64,000 nucleotides of DNA from Prillingera fragicola (Eukaryota > Basidiomycota > Tremellomycetes > Trichosporonales > Trichosporonaceae), in contig BEDY01000008.1 in the NCBI GenBank assembly GCA_002335605.1, forward strand, positions 124,001 through 188,000, written 5' to 3'. The translations under genes were made by a program, and so were the position numbers. Position 1 is the first letter of the stretch, and each line of letters starts with the position of its first letter. Shown here one piece after another: positions 32,859 through 43,212 of this stretch. Below the pieces are notes generated by a model that saw nothing but the letters and a program-made list of their open reading frames with translations, did no database searches and was not told the DNA's origin.

Positions 32859-34516
32859 ATGGTTAAGGAGACGTGAGTGGATATCTAATCATGCCGCCGG
32901 GTCCCGTACAGCTACACTCAGCTGCATGCGGCGCCCAGCGGCGGTCCAAAGCTCGGCTGCTATCACAATGGTATCTTTGTGCTGACACGCTGCTCTTCTG
33001 ATTCTGCCATTGCCGCTCTGTTTCCTCATTGCCACTGCTCTCCAACTACTCCCCACGGCTTTTAACTTGTCAGCGAGTACTAGTGAGTTAATGGCGTTGC
33101 TGCTGCTGTCTCGTACTGTGCTGATACACGATCTTTTCTGTCTCTTCCGTTACTGCTGTCCTTGTCCATCTTCTTTACCACTGCAGCGACCTTTTGGGCG
33201 TTTCGCCTTCCGCTGGCGACGACGAGATTAAGAAGGCCTTCAGGAAAAAGTAAGCTCTATCTCTCTGCCATGGGCCCAAGCTTACCTGTCTAGTGCGCTT
33301 AAGCACCACCCCGACAAGGGCGGAGACCCCGAGCTCTTCAAGGAGTTGTCGCATGCGTGAGTCATGTGCAGCAGTGCGCCCCGACGAGTCTAACCGTTGC
33401 AGCTACGAGATTTTGTCAGACGACAACAAGCGCGCGATCTACGACCAGGCCGGCAAGGAGGGTCTTGAGGGTGGCGCCGGCGGCATGGGTGGCATGGACC
33501 ACCAGGACCTCTTCAGCCAGCTCTTCGGCGGCGGCGGCGGCTTCTTCGGTGGTGGCGGCGGTGGTGAGTTTAGCTGTGTAGCAAATGTGGACGATACTGA
33601 CTCGGCAGGCCGTCCCCAGGGACCTCGTCGTGGAAAGGATCTCGTGCACCGCATCGCTGTTACGCTCGAGGACCTGTACAAGGGCAAGGTTCAGAAGCTC
33701 GCTCTCTCAAAGTCGGTTCTGTGCAAGTCGTGCGACGGCCGTGGCGGCAAGAAGGGCGCTGTCAAGACCTGCTCGACGTGTCACGGCCAGGGCGTCAAGG
33801 TCATGTTCCGCCAGCTTGGTCCCATGATGCAGCAGATCCAGCAGCCTTGCAACGACTGCGAGGGTACTGGCGAGATCATGGACCCCAAGGACCGTTGCAA
33901 GGCATGCCACGGCAAGAAGGTCGTCTCGGAGCGCAAGGTGCTCGAGGTTCACATCGACAGGGGTATGAAGTCGGGCCAGCAGATCAAGTTTACTGGCGAG
34001 TCAGACCAGGCCCCCAACGTCGTTCCCGGAGATGTTGTCATTGTTATTGAGGAGAAGCCCCACGCCCACTTCCAGCGCAAGGGCGACGACCTCTTCTGCG
34101 AGACCGACATTGACCTCCTCACCGCCCTTGCTGGTGGCGAGTTCCTTATCCAGCACCTCGACGACCGCGCTCTCCACGTTACCATTGTTCCTGGGGAGAT
34201 TATCAAGCCTGGATCGCTCAAGACTATCACTGGCCAGGGTATGCCTTCGTACCGTCACCACGAGATGGGTGACCTCTTTGTCCGCATCAACGTCATCTTC
34301 CCCCCTTCCCTCGAGCCTTCGTCGTTCCCCCTTCTCGAGCAGGCTCTCCCCAAGCGCCGCGCCCTCCCCAAGGTCGACAAGAAGATCCACCTCGACGAGG
34401 TCACTCTCGAGGAGCCCAACGACCGCCAGCGTCGCACCGCCGCTCACTCGAACGGCGACGACATGGACGAGGACGACGATGAGCGCGGACCTGGCGTTCA
34501 GTGCGCCCAGCAGTAA
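32859..34516 (+). CDS. YDJ1: Type I DnaJ (Hsp40) co-chaperone of the Ydj1/DNAJA class, farnesylated
   Basis: Hsp70 co-chaperone in the cytosol and on ER/mitochondrial surfaces. Exon 1 (32859-32872) encodes MVKE plus part of T. A 9-base microexon (33074-33082, CGAGTACTA) supplies EYY, so the mature start reads MVKETEYYDLLGVSPS. The J domain follows, with HPD in ALKHHPDKGGD. Next a G/F-rich region, then four zinc-finger CxxCxGxG motifs: CKSCDGRG, CSTCHGQG, CNDCEGTG and CKACHGKK. The substrate-binding C-terminal domain ends in a CaaX box, CAQQ, a farnesylation signal as in yeast Ydj1 (CASQ). Introns at 32873-33073, 33083-33186 and three shorter ones. A heat-shock-like element is upstream. Confidence 0.95.
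33074..33082 (+). other. 9-base microexon of the DnaJ gene
   Basis: CGAGTACTA is flanked by TTGTCAG before and GTGAGT after. Including it restores the E-Y-Y of the invariant start of helix I of the J domain; skipping it keeps frame but loses three conserved residues. Confidence 0.8.
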
Positions 34517-34749
34517 AGACATCGAACGCCATCATATGACGCACCATCCTGTATACCCACGTAGAGCCTCACCCAGCGTTTATGTCTTCAGCATTGGCCG
34601 AATGCACTTTTACTGTATGATGCTGCCTGTGAGTCTTGTGTGTGAACAAGGCTGTCCGCATGGGACGACTAAGAACCTCTGACTACTGACTCAAAACGCG
34701 TGATCGTTATCATGACACGACGTGTACAACATTCGCACCAACTCCAACT

Positions 34750-36111
34750 CTACCAAAGGGACCACCTGCGGCGCATCCGCGGCCTCTTGCTTCTAGACTC
34801 GCGGTCTTCAGGCCCAGCCTCATCATCGGCGTCTTCTGGCGGAGGGAGCGCCACATCGTCAAAGCATACACGCCCAGTCGTCGCCCGAAGCCGCCGCGAG
34901 GCACGCTCTACGTCAAACGCGCCTTGGAGGATTGGCGGTGCGGCCAGCAACACACCGGCCGCAGACGAGCAAGGCGCCGATGAACCCATGCCGTCTAGCG
35001 GCTGAGGTGGCGAGCATGACAGCTCGACTGCACGGGCAGTGAGCGCGGTGATGCCGCGAGGCAGCGGTTGGCCAAGTGCTTCTGGCGACGGCGGTGGCGC
35101 GCGTGGCGGCGTCGCTGGCAGGCTGCACGCCATGTGCACGCTTGCAGCTGCTTGCGGGTCGGGGCTCACGCTGCGGGCGGCTCGGGTCCGCCCCTTCGTG
35201 ACGGCGGGCGCGTTCCGGCGAACCGAGTTGAATGGCGTGTAGGCATCTGCGAGCGCTGGACTGTGGCCCTTGCCGACATGGGTAAAAGCTCGCCCTACAT
35301 GTGCGCTGCCTGCTTTGGGTGCAGCGACGTGCAGAGCGTAGCTGGGGGGCGGCAGTGGGGGCCATCCCATGTCTGCTCGCAAAGTCGGGGGCGACCCCGT
35401 GTGACGCCTTGGTGCCATTCGCGGGCGGCGCGGGGTCGAAGATGCGTGGACGCTCATCGGGGAACTATATGGCGAGGTTAGGAGTGATGTCGACGCACTG
35501 GCCTTGGCGTTGTTGACACGCCCCTCGGATGGAGTCGCGTTTCGGCAGTTGCGAACTGATGCGCCTAACCAACAGCTCACTGGTGGCGACGAGCCAAGAG
35601 ATGTGTGCAGACCCAGATGTGCCATGCGTATCGTTGTTGCTCTCGGGGCAGGCAGGTCGGCTGTTCTGGAGGAATCTGTCGACGTAGTGGCGCTGACTAC
35701 TGTGATAGAAGGAGATGTTGAAAACCTCGGACGGTGCCGCGACTCTGGGGTGAGAGTTGTGTTATTGCACGAGCTTGAACGACGGCGACGAGGACTCTTT
35801 GGCGTCTGCAGGGCAATGCTCCGCTCGACCAGGGATCCAAGATCGCATACTACCTCGACACTGTCGGTCTTGGCGAGCAGTCGGCGCTGGGGTGAAGCTG
35901 CAGGTGTTGGCGTTGGTGACGACTGGGACGACGGTGGCTCGGTATGGACTTTTCGTTCTCGTTCGAGCAAAGACAAAAGAGACCGCTCGGCCTTTGAGTG
36001 CGGACTTGGCGACGATGGCCTTGGAGGCGTATAGCTCTGGATAGCAAGGGGTAAAAGCGACCTAGGGGAAGAGCCCAGTGGGAGCACTGGTGGCCTACTC
36101 GCAGTGGCCAT
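34750..36111 (-). CDS. Ser/Pro/Arg-rich uncharacterised protein, 453 residues
   Basis: A single open frame from MATASRPPVLPLGSS to a basic end with SKRPRMRRRWSLW. No domain was recognised; the whole protein is low complexity, rich in Ser, Pro, Ala and Arg, with many SP dipeptides and one cluster of basic residues at the C-terminus that could be a nuclear localisation signal. One short conserved-looking block occurs in the middle (KGHSPALADAYTPFNSVRRNAPAV). The ATG is in good context (GACATGG). A 177-residue open frame on the other strand overlaps it but is less likely. Real gene status is probable from length; function unknown. Confidence 0.55.
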   Translation of the reverse strand: MATASRPPVLPLGSSPRSLLPLAIQSYTPPRPSSPSPHSKAERSLLSLLERERKVHTEPPSSQSSPTPTPAASPQRRLLAKTDSVEVVCDLGSLVERSIALQTPKSPRRRRSSSCNNTTLTPESRHRPRFSTSPSITVVSATTSTDSSRTADLPAPRATTIRMAHLGLHTSLGSSPPVSCWLGASVRNCRNATPSEGRVNNAKASASTSLLTSPYSSPMSVHASSTPRRPRMAPRRHTGSPPTLRADMGWPPLPPPSYALHVAAPKAGSAHVGRAFTHVGKGHSPALADAYTPFNSVRRNAPAVTKGRTRAARSVSPDPQAAASVHMACSLPATPPRAPPPSPEALGQPLPRGITALTARAVELSCSPPQPLDGMGSSAPCSSAAGVLLAAPPILQGAFDVERASRRLRATTGRVCFDDVALPPPEDADDEAGPEDRESRSKRPRMRRRWSLW

Positions 36112-36597
36112 GTCGAACGAGGTCTAAGAGGACGGCAAAGTCGAGGCGCGCAGCTTTAACAGTCTCAGCACCGGCCAATGTATCGGTGCAGCGTGCACCG
36201 AGTGAGCATGTGAGCCGATGATTCATGAAATCTCATGGGGATGCCACGCACGGACCCCTTGGCACCATCGGCCATCTCCCTGCGTACCTGCACGCACAAT
36301 GCCCATGAATTTGTTGCGCCAAACGTATCAGTAGGTGGGCCGCTGAGTGCCCTGCCCGCCTGTCACCACGCCGTCAGGATCGCTTCAGCTTTTCAAGACA
36401 CATTGCCCGCCGTCAGCGCCCACCCACGTACCTCGCCGCCCAGTTACTCCTCAGACATCTTAGATAGCGACGGGGCAGCACGAGCCTGACACTGCGCTAA
36501 TCCCGACGACTGTTGCCTTCTCCTTCTTCTCGTTTCCCGAGCAACACATTTTTGCATTTGCTTCTGCTTCTGCCCAATCATCGCTCTATGACATCGA
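36112..36597. other. Intergenic region, about 490 bases
   Basis: 5' flank of the Ser/Pro-rich gene and 3' flank of the aminopeptidase gene. Nothing recognised. Confidence 0.55.
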
Positions 36598-39500
36598 TTA
36601 CAGGTACTTGTTGCTAGCCAGCCACTGCGATAGTCAGCATTGATCCAATAGGGTGGCCGCAACACGCTGCTGGGCACATACCTCGTCCACGTCCTTCTGG
36701 TCGCGCTCGAGCCAGTCCGATGATGCCTGGATCGTGTCGTAAACCTGCGCAACAGAAAGCTTGAAGCGACGGATATCTGGTCGAGGGTTAGCGCAATACC
36801 ACATGGGAAACACTCACCCTTGTCTGCGAAGAAAGCCTTGGCCATGGCAAGGTCCTCCTTGCTGCTGAGCGAGCTGAAGGCACCCTTGATGATGTGGTTG
36901 ATGCCGAAGCTGTCGCTAAAGGCCTTGTTGAGCTCCTCGTAGTGCTCCATGAAGTACTTGGCGATACGCCTGCGGCTGACGCGGTTGGCAGCCAGGCCGA
37001 AGAAGAACTGTGGGGTCAGAGGTAGGTTTTGAACAGGGTACTCACGAGGTACAGGTTCTGAGACTTGATGGAGCCGTCGTTGAGCATGGCAAAGGTGCGG
37101 TCCAGAAGCTTCTCATTCTTGGTCGAGCAGAGAGCGTACATGGCGTCGACCTGGGTACTGGGGTTGGGAGGCTTGGCGTAGGCCGCAAGAATCTTGTTGT
37201 ACTCGGCTTCACCACCGTGACGGACGGCGATGGTGTAGATCGAGCGCTGCAGGTCGGCGGGGATGCGCGAGTCGTCGCCCTTCTCAAGGAATGGCTGGAA
37301 GCGAGACTTGAGCTCGGCAAGAACATCGGCATCCTCGGCGGCGGCGCAAGTCGAGACAGCAAGCTCGCGGAGCTCCTTGACATCGGGGGCGTCGTTGGGG
37401 CCGTGCTCGTAGCCAAGCTTGTCGACAATGGGACGGAACGCGTTGATGCGAAGCTTGTTGATGGCATCGCGGACAGGCTCGGGCTGCTCCCACCAGACGG
37501 CAGAGAGCTTGCCAAGGGCGGCACCAATCTGAGCGAGGGGAAGGAACTCGGTCTCCGTCTTGGCCAGCTCGTTGACAAGGTTGAGCGAACCCGAGGTCTT
37601 GGCGTAACCAGCACGCGCAAGAGTGGTGGCGTCCGAAACAAGACCAACACGGTCCTCAACAGTGAACGACGACGCCTCCTTGCCAAGCTTGGCGAGACGC
37701 TCGGGCGTGTACTTGACGCGGTACACACCGACAGTGTCGGCGTTGAGCTTGAACGAGTCGGCACCCTTCAGGTCGTAGCTCAGCGAGCGCTCGGCAAGGG
37801 TCGCCTTGTGGTCGATAGTCGCCTTGCCGTTCTGGAGGGTCTTGACCTCGAGAGGCACCCACCAGAGGGTCTCGTCCTCCTCGGGCTTGACATCGCCAGT
37901 CGAGAGGAAGCGGTTCTGAGTCACCTTGATGGTGCCGTCTCCAGGCTCGTCGACGGTGATCATGGGGAAGCCGACCTTGAGAGTCCAGTTGGCCATGATC
38001 TTGGCCACGTCGAGGCCCGAAGCCTCGGAGATGCCGGCCCAGAGATCCTTGGTCTCGGCGTTACCGTACAGGTGCGACTTGAGGTAGATGGAGACACCCT
38101 TGAGGAAGTTCTCCTCACCAACAACGCTGGACAGCATGCGAAGAACCGAGGCACCCTTCGAGTAACTGATGCTGTCGAAGATCTGGTTGATCTGGTTGGC
38201 ATCGGGGCAGTCGACCTCGATGGGGTGCGACGAGCGCTGCGAGTCGAGGGCAAGGGCGCTGCTCAGATGCGAGTTGAGGAACTCGGCGCGCACCTTCCAC
38301 TCGGGCCAGATGCGGTCGGGAATAACGAGCTCACCCATAAGAGTGGCAAAGGCCTCGTTGAGCCAGAGGTTGTCCCACCACTTCATGGTAACAATGTCAC
38401 CGAACCACATGTGGGCAAGCTCGTGGCATTGAACGGTAGCAACGCGCTTCTTAGCGGCGAGCGAACTCTTCTCGGGGTCGTACAGGTACGCGGTGGTGCG
38501 ACCGGTGATGAGACCCCAGTTCTCCATGGCGCCAGCGTCAAAGTCGTGGGCGACAAGTGTGTCGAGCTTGGGGAGAGGGTAGGCAATGTCAAAGATCTCC
38601 TCGTAAACGGGGAGAGCCCACTTCTTGATGTCAAGACCAAACTGAGCCTGCTTGATCTGGTTGGGAGTAGCGTAGATCTTGAGAGGAACAGTCTTGCCAG
38701 TGAGCTTGGAGTGGTGCTCGCTCTCGAGGCTGGCAAACTCGCCGCACGCAAAGGCGACAAGGTAGGTGGAGATCAGAGGGGTGGTCTCAAACTTGGTAAT
38801 GTTCCAGTTGCCAGACGACGAGGCCTGGGTCTTGCCCTGTGTCTTGCCTTCAGTCTTTCCCTCCGTCTTTCCCTCGGTCTTGCCCTCAGTCTTGCCCTCG
38901 GTCTTGCCCTCAGTCTTGCCTTGAGTCTTGCCTTGCGTCTTGCCCTCCGTCCTGCCCTCGGTCTCTCCCTCAGTCTTTCCCTCAGTCTTTCCCTCGGTCT
39001 TTCCCTCCGTCTTGCCCTCGGTCTTGCCTTCCGTCTTGCCCTCAGTCTTGCCCTCGATCTTGCCCTCAGTCTTACCGCCGACATACGACTGGGTGAGGAG
39101 CGAGCCGATCTCGTACGAGTCCGAGAGCACCGAGCTGGCGGTAACGTTGGAAGCGGGCTTCCAAGGCTTGCTCGAAGTCGACGGCATGTTGGCGAGCACC
39201 GTGTACTTCTCCTTGGCAATCATCGAGATGGTGAACTTGGACTTGATAAGGGGCTCGTCCCACGAAGGGAACGCGCGGCGAGCTGCCGTAGGCTCAAACT
39301 GGGTAAGAGCGTAGCTTACTGTCAGCTATAGCTCGGCTGAGTCAACCTACTTTGGTTTCTTTCCGTTCTTGTCCTCGTCACCAATCGACTCGTAGTAGCC
39401 CACCATGTTGCGGCCGAGGTCAGACTCCCAGCGCATGAAGAGCTTGACCTTGGAGCCAGCCTTGAGGCCGCCATCGGGAAGCGAGCTGAGATCAATGGTA

Positions 39501-40084
39501 CCACGCTCCTGCTCCTTGTCCAGCGAGAACGCCTTGATAGGAAGCTGGACGGCGGCGGTCGTCTTGAGCTCGGTGGAAGCGATGGCGAGGTGGGTGACCT
39601 TGAGGGCGTCATGGTGGTTGAAGACCAGCGCCTTGGTGTCGTTGAGGACATCGATCGAAATCAAAGCCTCACCACTGAAGGTGGGCGATGACGCCTCGAG
39701 GTCGGTCTTGAACGCAAGCTCATAGTGACGGGGGTAGACGTCGGTGGGGAGGCGGTACTCGGTTCCCTTGTCGGTGCTGGAAGCACCACCAAGAATAGTG
39801 TCGGCCATGGCGTCACCGGTAGAAAGACGGCAGCAAAGACAGAGAGCCCGACGGTGTACGCGGGACGGAGTGCGGTTGCAAGGAGCTCGCCAGGCGGACT
39901 GGGCAAGAGGGGTGGAGGTGCGTACAAGAGTGCTCTGTACACTGATTAGCAGTGTGCAAGCGGGGAAAGCAAATTAATGTTCAAAGCTCAAAAGACGTAC
40001 TAGAGCACGAGCTGGAACAGTAGAGTGACGAGCAACGAGCTGGCGAGATTGAATGGGCCAGAGCCGAATGGGGGTAAAGAGCAT
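36598..40084 (-). CDS. APE2: M1 family zinc aminopeptidase (Ape2/Aap1 type) with mitochondrial presequence form
   Basis: Puromycin-sensitive-type aminopeptidase that trims N-terminal residues. Exon set that joins in frame: 40001-40084, 39351-39934, 37046-39314, 36818-37007, 36682-36776, 36598-36624, giving 1082 residues. The exopeptidase motif is GAMENWGL; the zinc site is HELAHMWFGD with the second glutamate in NEAFA (HExxH-x18-E). The C-terminus is helical and ends WLASNKYL. The first 70 residues (40001-40084 plus 39809-39934) are Arg/Ser/Leu-rich with a single acid residue at the end, like a mitochondrial presequence. A second ATG at 39806-39808 (MADTILGG) in strong context gives a 1012-residue form without it. 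Yeast Ape2 also has a mitochondrial form. The 5' exon is inferred. Residues 303-386 are an unusual (GKTE)n repeat. Confidence 0.9.
38825..39076 (-). repeat. In-frame 12-base tandem repeat, 21 units, encoding GKTE-type tetrapeptides
   Basis: 252 bases encode 21 tetrapeptides, mostly GKTE, with variants GKTQ (4), GKIE, GETE and GRTE. Units differ silently (CCCTCAGTC, CCCTCGGTC, CCCTCCGTC on plus strand), so this is not a freshly copied tract throughout. It lies in the loop of the aminopeptidase N-terminal domain between the VLANMPS strand and the GNWNITKFETTPLISTYLV strand, where relatives have only a few residues. Confidence 0.95.
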
Positions 40085-40788
40085 GTGAAGGTGAATGATT
40101 TAAACACTGTGGGAGTGCAGCAGCCTTTGGCCAAAAGGGGAGTTGCCGAGCCGGGTGTGGTGTCGTCACGCGCAAGCGCGTCAGCGGTGGCTAATCTGCG
40201 TGCTGGGCCGATGTGGCAGTCGCCGCTAGGTCCGGAGACCACATGGGCAGTAGGCCGCACTACCTCGGCGGCCCTCCGCACTGGTCCCTTGCTTCGCCCT
40301 CTCTTGGACGCGCACTCTGCACACGCGTGGGCGCGTCGGTGCTGGCCGGCATGACCTGCATGATAGCCTAAGCAGTCCTTCGAGCATAATCGATACCGAC
40401 CACGTCGACCGCTCGGTGCCGACCCTGTGGCTTCCTTTTTTGCTCCGTATACCCAGCTACCCACCTTGGGACCACCCTAGGCGCCCTAGAGGGCCGTGGT
40501 CCTCGTCGATCCTTGCACTGGCCGGGATACCAGTCGACTCTTGTGGACCGGAACCGGCTGCATGGTGGATAGTTTGGACGGTACCTTGTACCTGCCGACT
40601 GGCTTGATCGCGCAATCTCTGCCCCTAATCTCTGCGATACAAGCAACCTCCACACTGATTCCAGCAACTAAGCGCCCACACAGGACGCCCAGGATTAATC
40701 TCGACGTCAGTGTACAACGAGCACCGAATTGTACCACACAGTGTACTCTGCCAAACCTGCATGATGTCCCTTCTACAAACACACCCGC
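40085..40788. other. Intergenic region, about 700 bases
   Basis: Between the aminopeptidase upstream start and the 3' end of prolyl-tRNA synthetase. No gene recognised; presumed promoter of the aminopeptidase and 3' end of PRS. Confidence 0.55.
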
Positions 40789-43212
40789 CTAGTACGAACG
40801 GCCGAACAGGGTCCAGCTCTTGGCCTTCTCACCGCACTGGATGCACTTCTGGTTCTCGCCCTCGGGGAACTCGCCAAAGCGCTTCTGGTCAAAGGGAATG
40901 CAGAGCGACTTGGCACCGGCAGAGGGCGCCTTGGTGTCCTCGGCCTCGCCGTTGTTGGCCTGTCCCTTGGAGCGCTCCTTGATGTCGTCCTCGCACTGCG
41001 AGCCCTCACACCAGGGGATGACAAGACCGCAACGAGCGTCAAGAGTGGGGACAACATCCTCCCACTTGATGGTCTTCTTGAACGAGTCGGTAAACTTGGC
41101 AAGAGCGTTCTGGTACATCGAGTTCTGGATGTCGTCGAGGGTCTTGGTGACGGTAGCACCAATGTCGGCGAGGGCAAGGGGCTCCTTGTGGTTGTCGTAA
41201 CGGCGGACCGAGAGAGCGGTTCCGGCGGCAATATCACGGGGGCCGAGCTCAAGACGGAGGGGAACACCACGCATCTCCCAGTCGTTGAACTTCCAGCCGG
41301 GGGTGTAGCCCTCACGCAAGTCGCAGGTGGCACGGATACCGGCGTCGGTGAGCTCCTTGGTGAGCTTGGTGCAGGCATCGTAGATGGGCTGGTTCTTGCC
41401 CTCGCCCTTGGTGAGACCGACGGGGATGACAACAACCTGCTGGAGCGCGACCTTGGGGGGGTGAACGAGACCCTGGTTGTCGCCGTGGGTCATGACCATG
41501 ACACCGATCGAACGAGTCGAGAAACCCCACGAATTCTGGTAAACGTGGGCCTTGGTGTCGGCAGCAGCGGCCGAGCGGTCCGCCTTGGGGTCCTCAACGG
41601 TAATGTCGAACATCTTGGAGAAGTTCTGGCCAAGGTGGTGCGAAGTGCCGCCCTGGATACCACGGCCAGTGGTAGGGATAAAGCCCTCAACGGTGGTCGT
41701 GTAGTCGGCGCCGGCAAACTTCTCGTTCTCCGACTTCTTACCGGGGATGACGGGAACGGCAAGAATGTCCTCGTAGATCTGGCGGTAGAGCTCGAGAATG
41801 TCGAGGACCTCCTTGTCGGCCTCGGACTTCTCGAGGAAGGCAGTGTGACCCTCCTGCCACAGGAACTCACGGGTGCGGAGGAAGGGCTGGGGGTTCTTGA
41901 ACTCCCAACGGACGACCGAGTTCCACTGATTGAGCTTGAGGGGAAGGTCGCGGTGCGACTTGATCCACTTGGCATAGTAGGGGTACATGACAGTCTCCGA
42001 GGTGGGGCGAATGGCAATAGGCTCCTCGAGGTCCGACTTTCCGGCCTTGGTGACCCAAGCGACCTCGGGAGCAAAGCCCTCAATGTGGTCCTTCTCGCGC
42101 TCAAGACGCGAACGCGACACAAACATGGGGAAGTAGCAGTCGTTGACACCAAGCTTCTTGATCTCGGCATCGAAGAAGGCTGTTGTCAGTAAGCTAATCT
42201 GTAACATGAGACCTACTCTGGATAGTCTGCCAGATGGTGTAAGACGAAGGGCGGAGAATGTAGCAGCCCGAAATGTCATAGTAGTCGAGCATCTCGCCCT
42301 TGATGAGCACATCAGTGTACCATCCGGGGAAGTCCTCCTCCTTCTTGTGCTGAATGGCCATCTCGTACAGGTCCTCGTCCTTCTCCTTCTTGGCGGGGGC
42401 GGCAGCCTTGGCCTCCTTGGGGGCCTTGGGGGCAGCAGCAGGAGCAGCAGCCTTGAGCTCGGCAAAGTCAACAACCTTGACGCCGTCGGCTGAGGTGAGC
42501 GACTCGAGGTACGCCTTGATCTCGGTACCCTTCAAGAGGACGGTGGTCGACGAAGAGCTGAGGTGGAGGGCAAAGGCGTCCGACGAAGAGGCAAGAGCAG
42601 CGTCGAGAAGGAGGAAAAGAGTGGAAGGGACGGGAGCGGGGAGGGGGAGAGCCGAGACGTCGTCCTTGGAGGCAGCGGAAGGAATGACCTGCTTGATGAG
42701 GTCCTCGTTGGCCAGACGGAGGTCCTTGAGCTTCAGGAGGCCACCGATGGCACCCGACGACGTCTCAGTGTCCTCCTTGGCAAGAACAAGAACCGGAGTG
42801 GGCTCAGCGGTCTTGGCAGTCTTGGGCTTGAACAAGAGCTACTGTTGTCAGCTCGTCTGGTCTAAAGGGTCCAGTCCATTGTGTCTCGCGCACGCACCGT
42901 CTTGGTGAGCTGGACGCCAGTCTTGCCGAGCTTCTCAAGCTCGGCGCGCCACTCGGCACCACCCTTAACAGCCTCGTGGGTGATGACCTCGGGCGAGGCA
43001 ATGCTGAGCTTGCCAAAGCGAGCGAGAATGTCGTTGTCGGTAACGGCAGCCATTGTGGGATAAGGGATGCGGATACGGGCGAGTCGAGGAGCGGCGGCGT
43101 AGAAGCGGCAGTGGGGGAGAGAGGGAGTCTGCGTCAAGACACGGGGGAGTATGGGCGTGGGGTTGCAAACTGCTGCTCTTCTTATCAAGGCCACAACTGG
43201 GCGTAAAAGCAT
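40789..43212 (-). CDS. Prolyl-tRNA synthetase, eukaryotic type, with optional mitochondrial presequence
   Basis: Class II aminoacyl-tRNA synthetase. Exons 42898-43212, 42217-42838 and 40789-42179 give 775 residues from the upstream ATG (43210-43212) or 722 from the internal ATG (43051-43053, MAAVTDND). Domains in order: N-terminal YbaK/ProX-like region with coiled Lys/Ala linker; catalytic core with motif 1 YDISGCYILRPSSY, motif 2 in NSVVRWEFKNPQPFLRTREFLWQEGHTAF, motif 3 near GVMVMTHGDNQGLVHPPKVA; anticodon-binding domain; and the eukaryote-specific C-terminal zinc domain (CGLVIPWC ... CIQCGEKAKSWTLFGRSY). The extra 53 residues are Arg/Ala/Pro-rich without Asp or Glu (CRFYAAAPRLARIR near the end) and resemble a presequence with an RxY/AA cleavage region. 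Upstream ATG context is weak (T at -3), internal ATG strong (A at -3, G at +4). Confidence 0.93.

Noticed and set aside
37010..39331. 773-residue open frame on the plus strand, antisense to the M1 aminopeptidase
   Set aside because: Mirror frame of a G+C-rich gene; product is low complexity and Leu/Gly/Val-rich, while the minus strand carries HELAH, GAMEN and consistent splicing.
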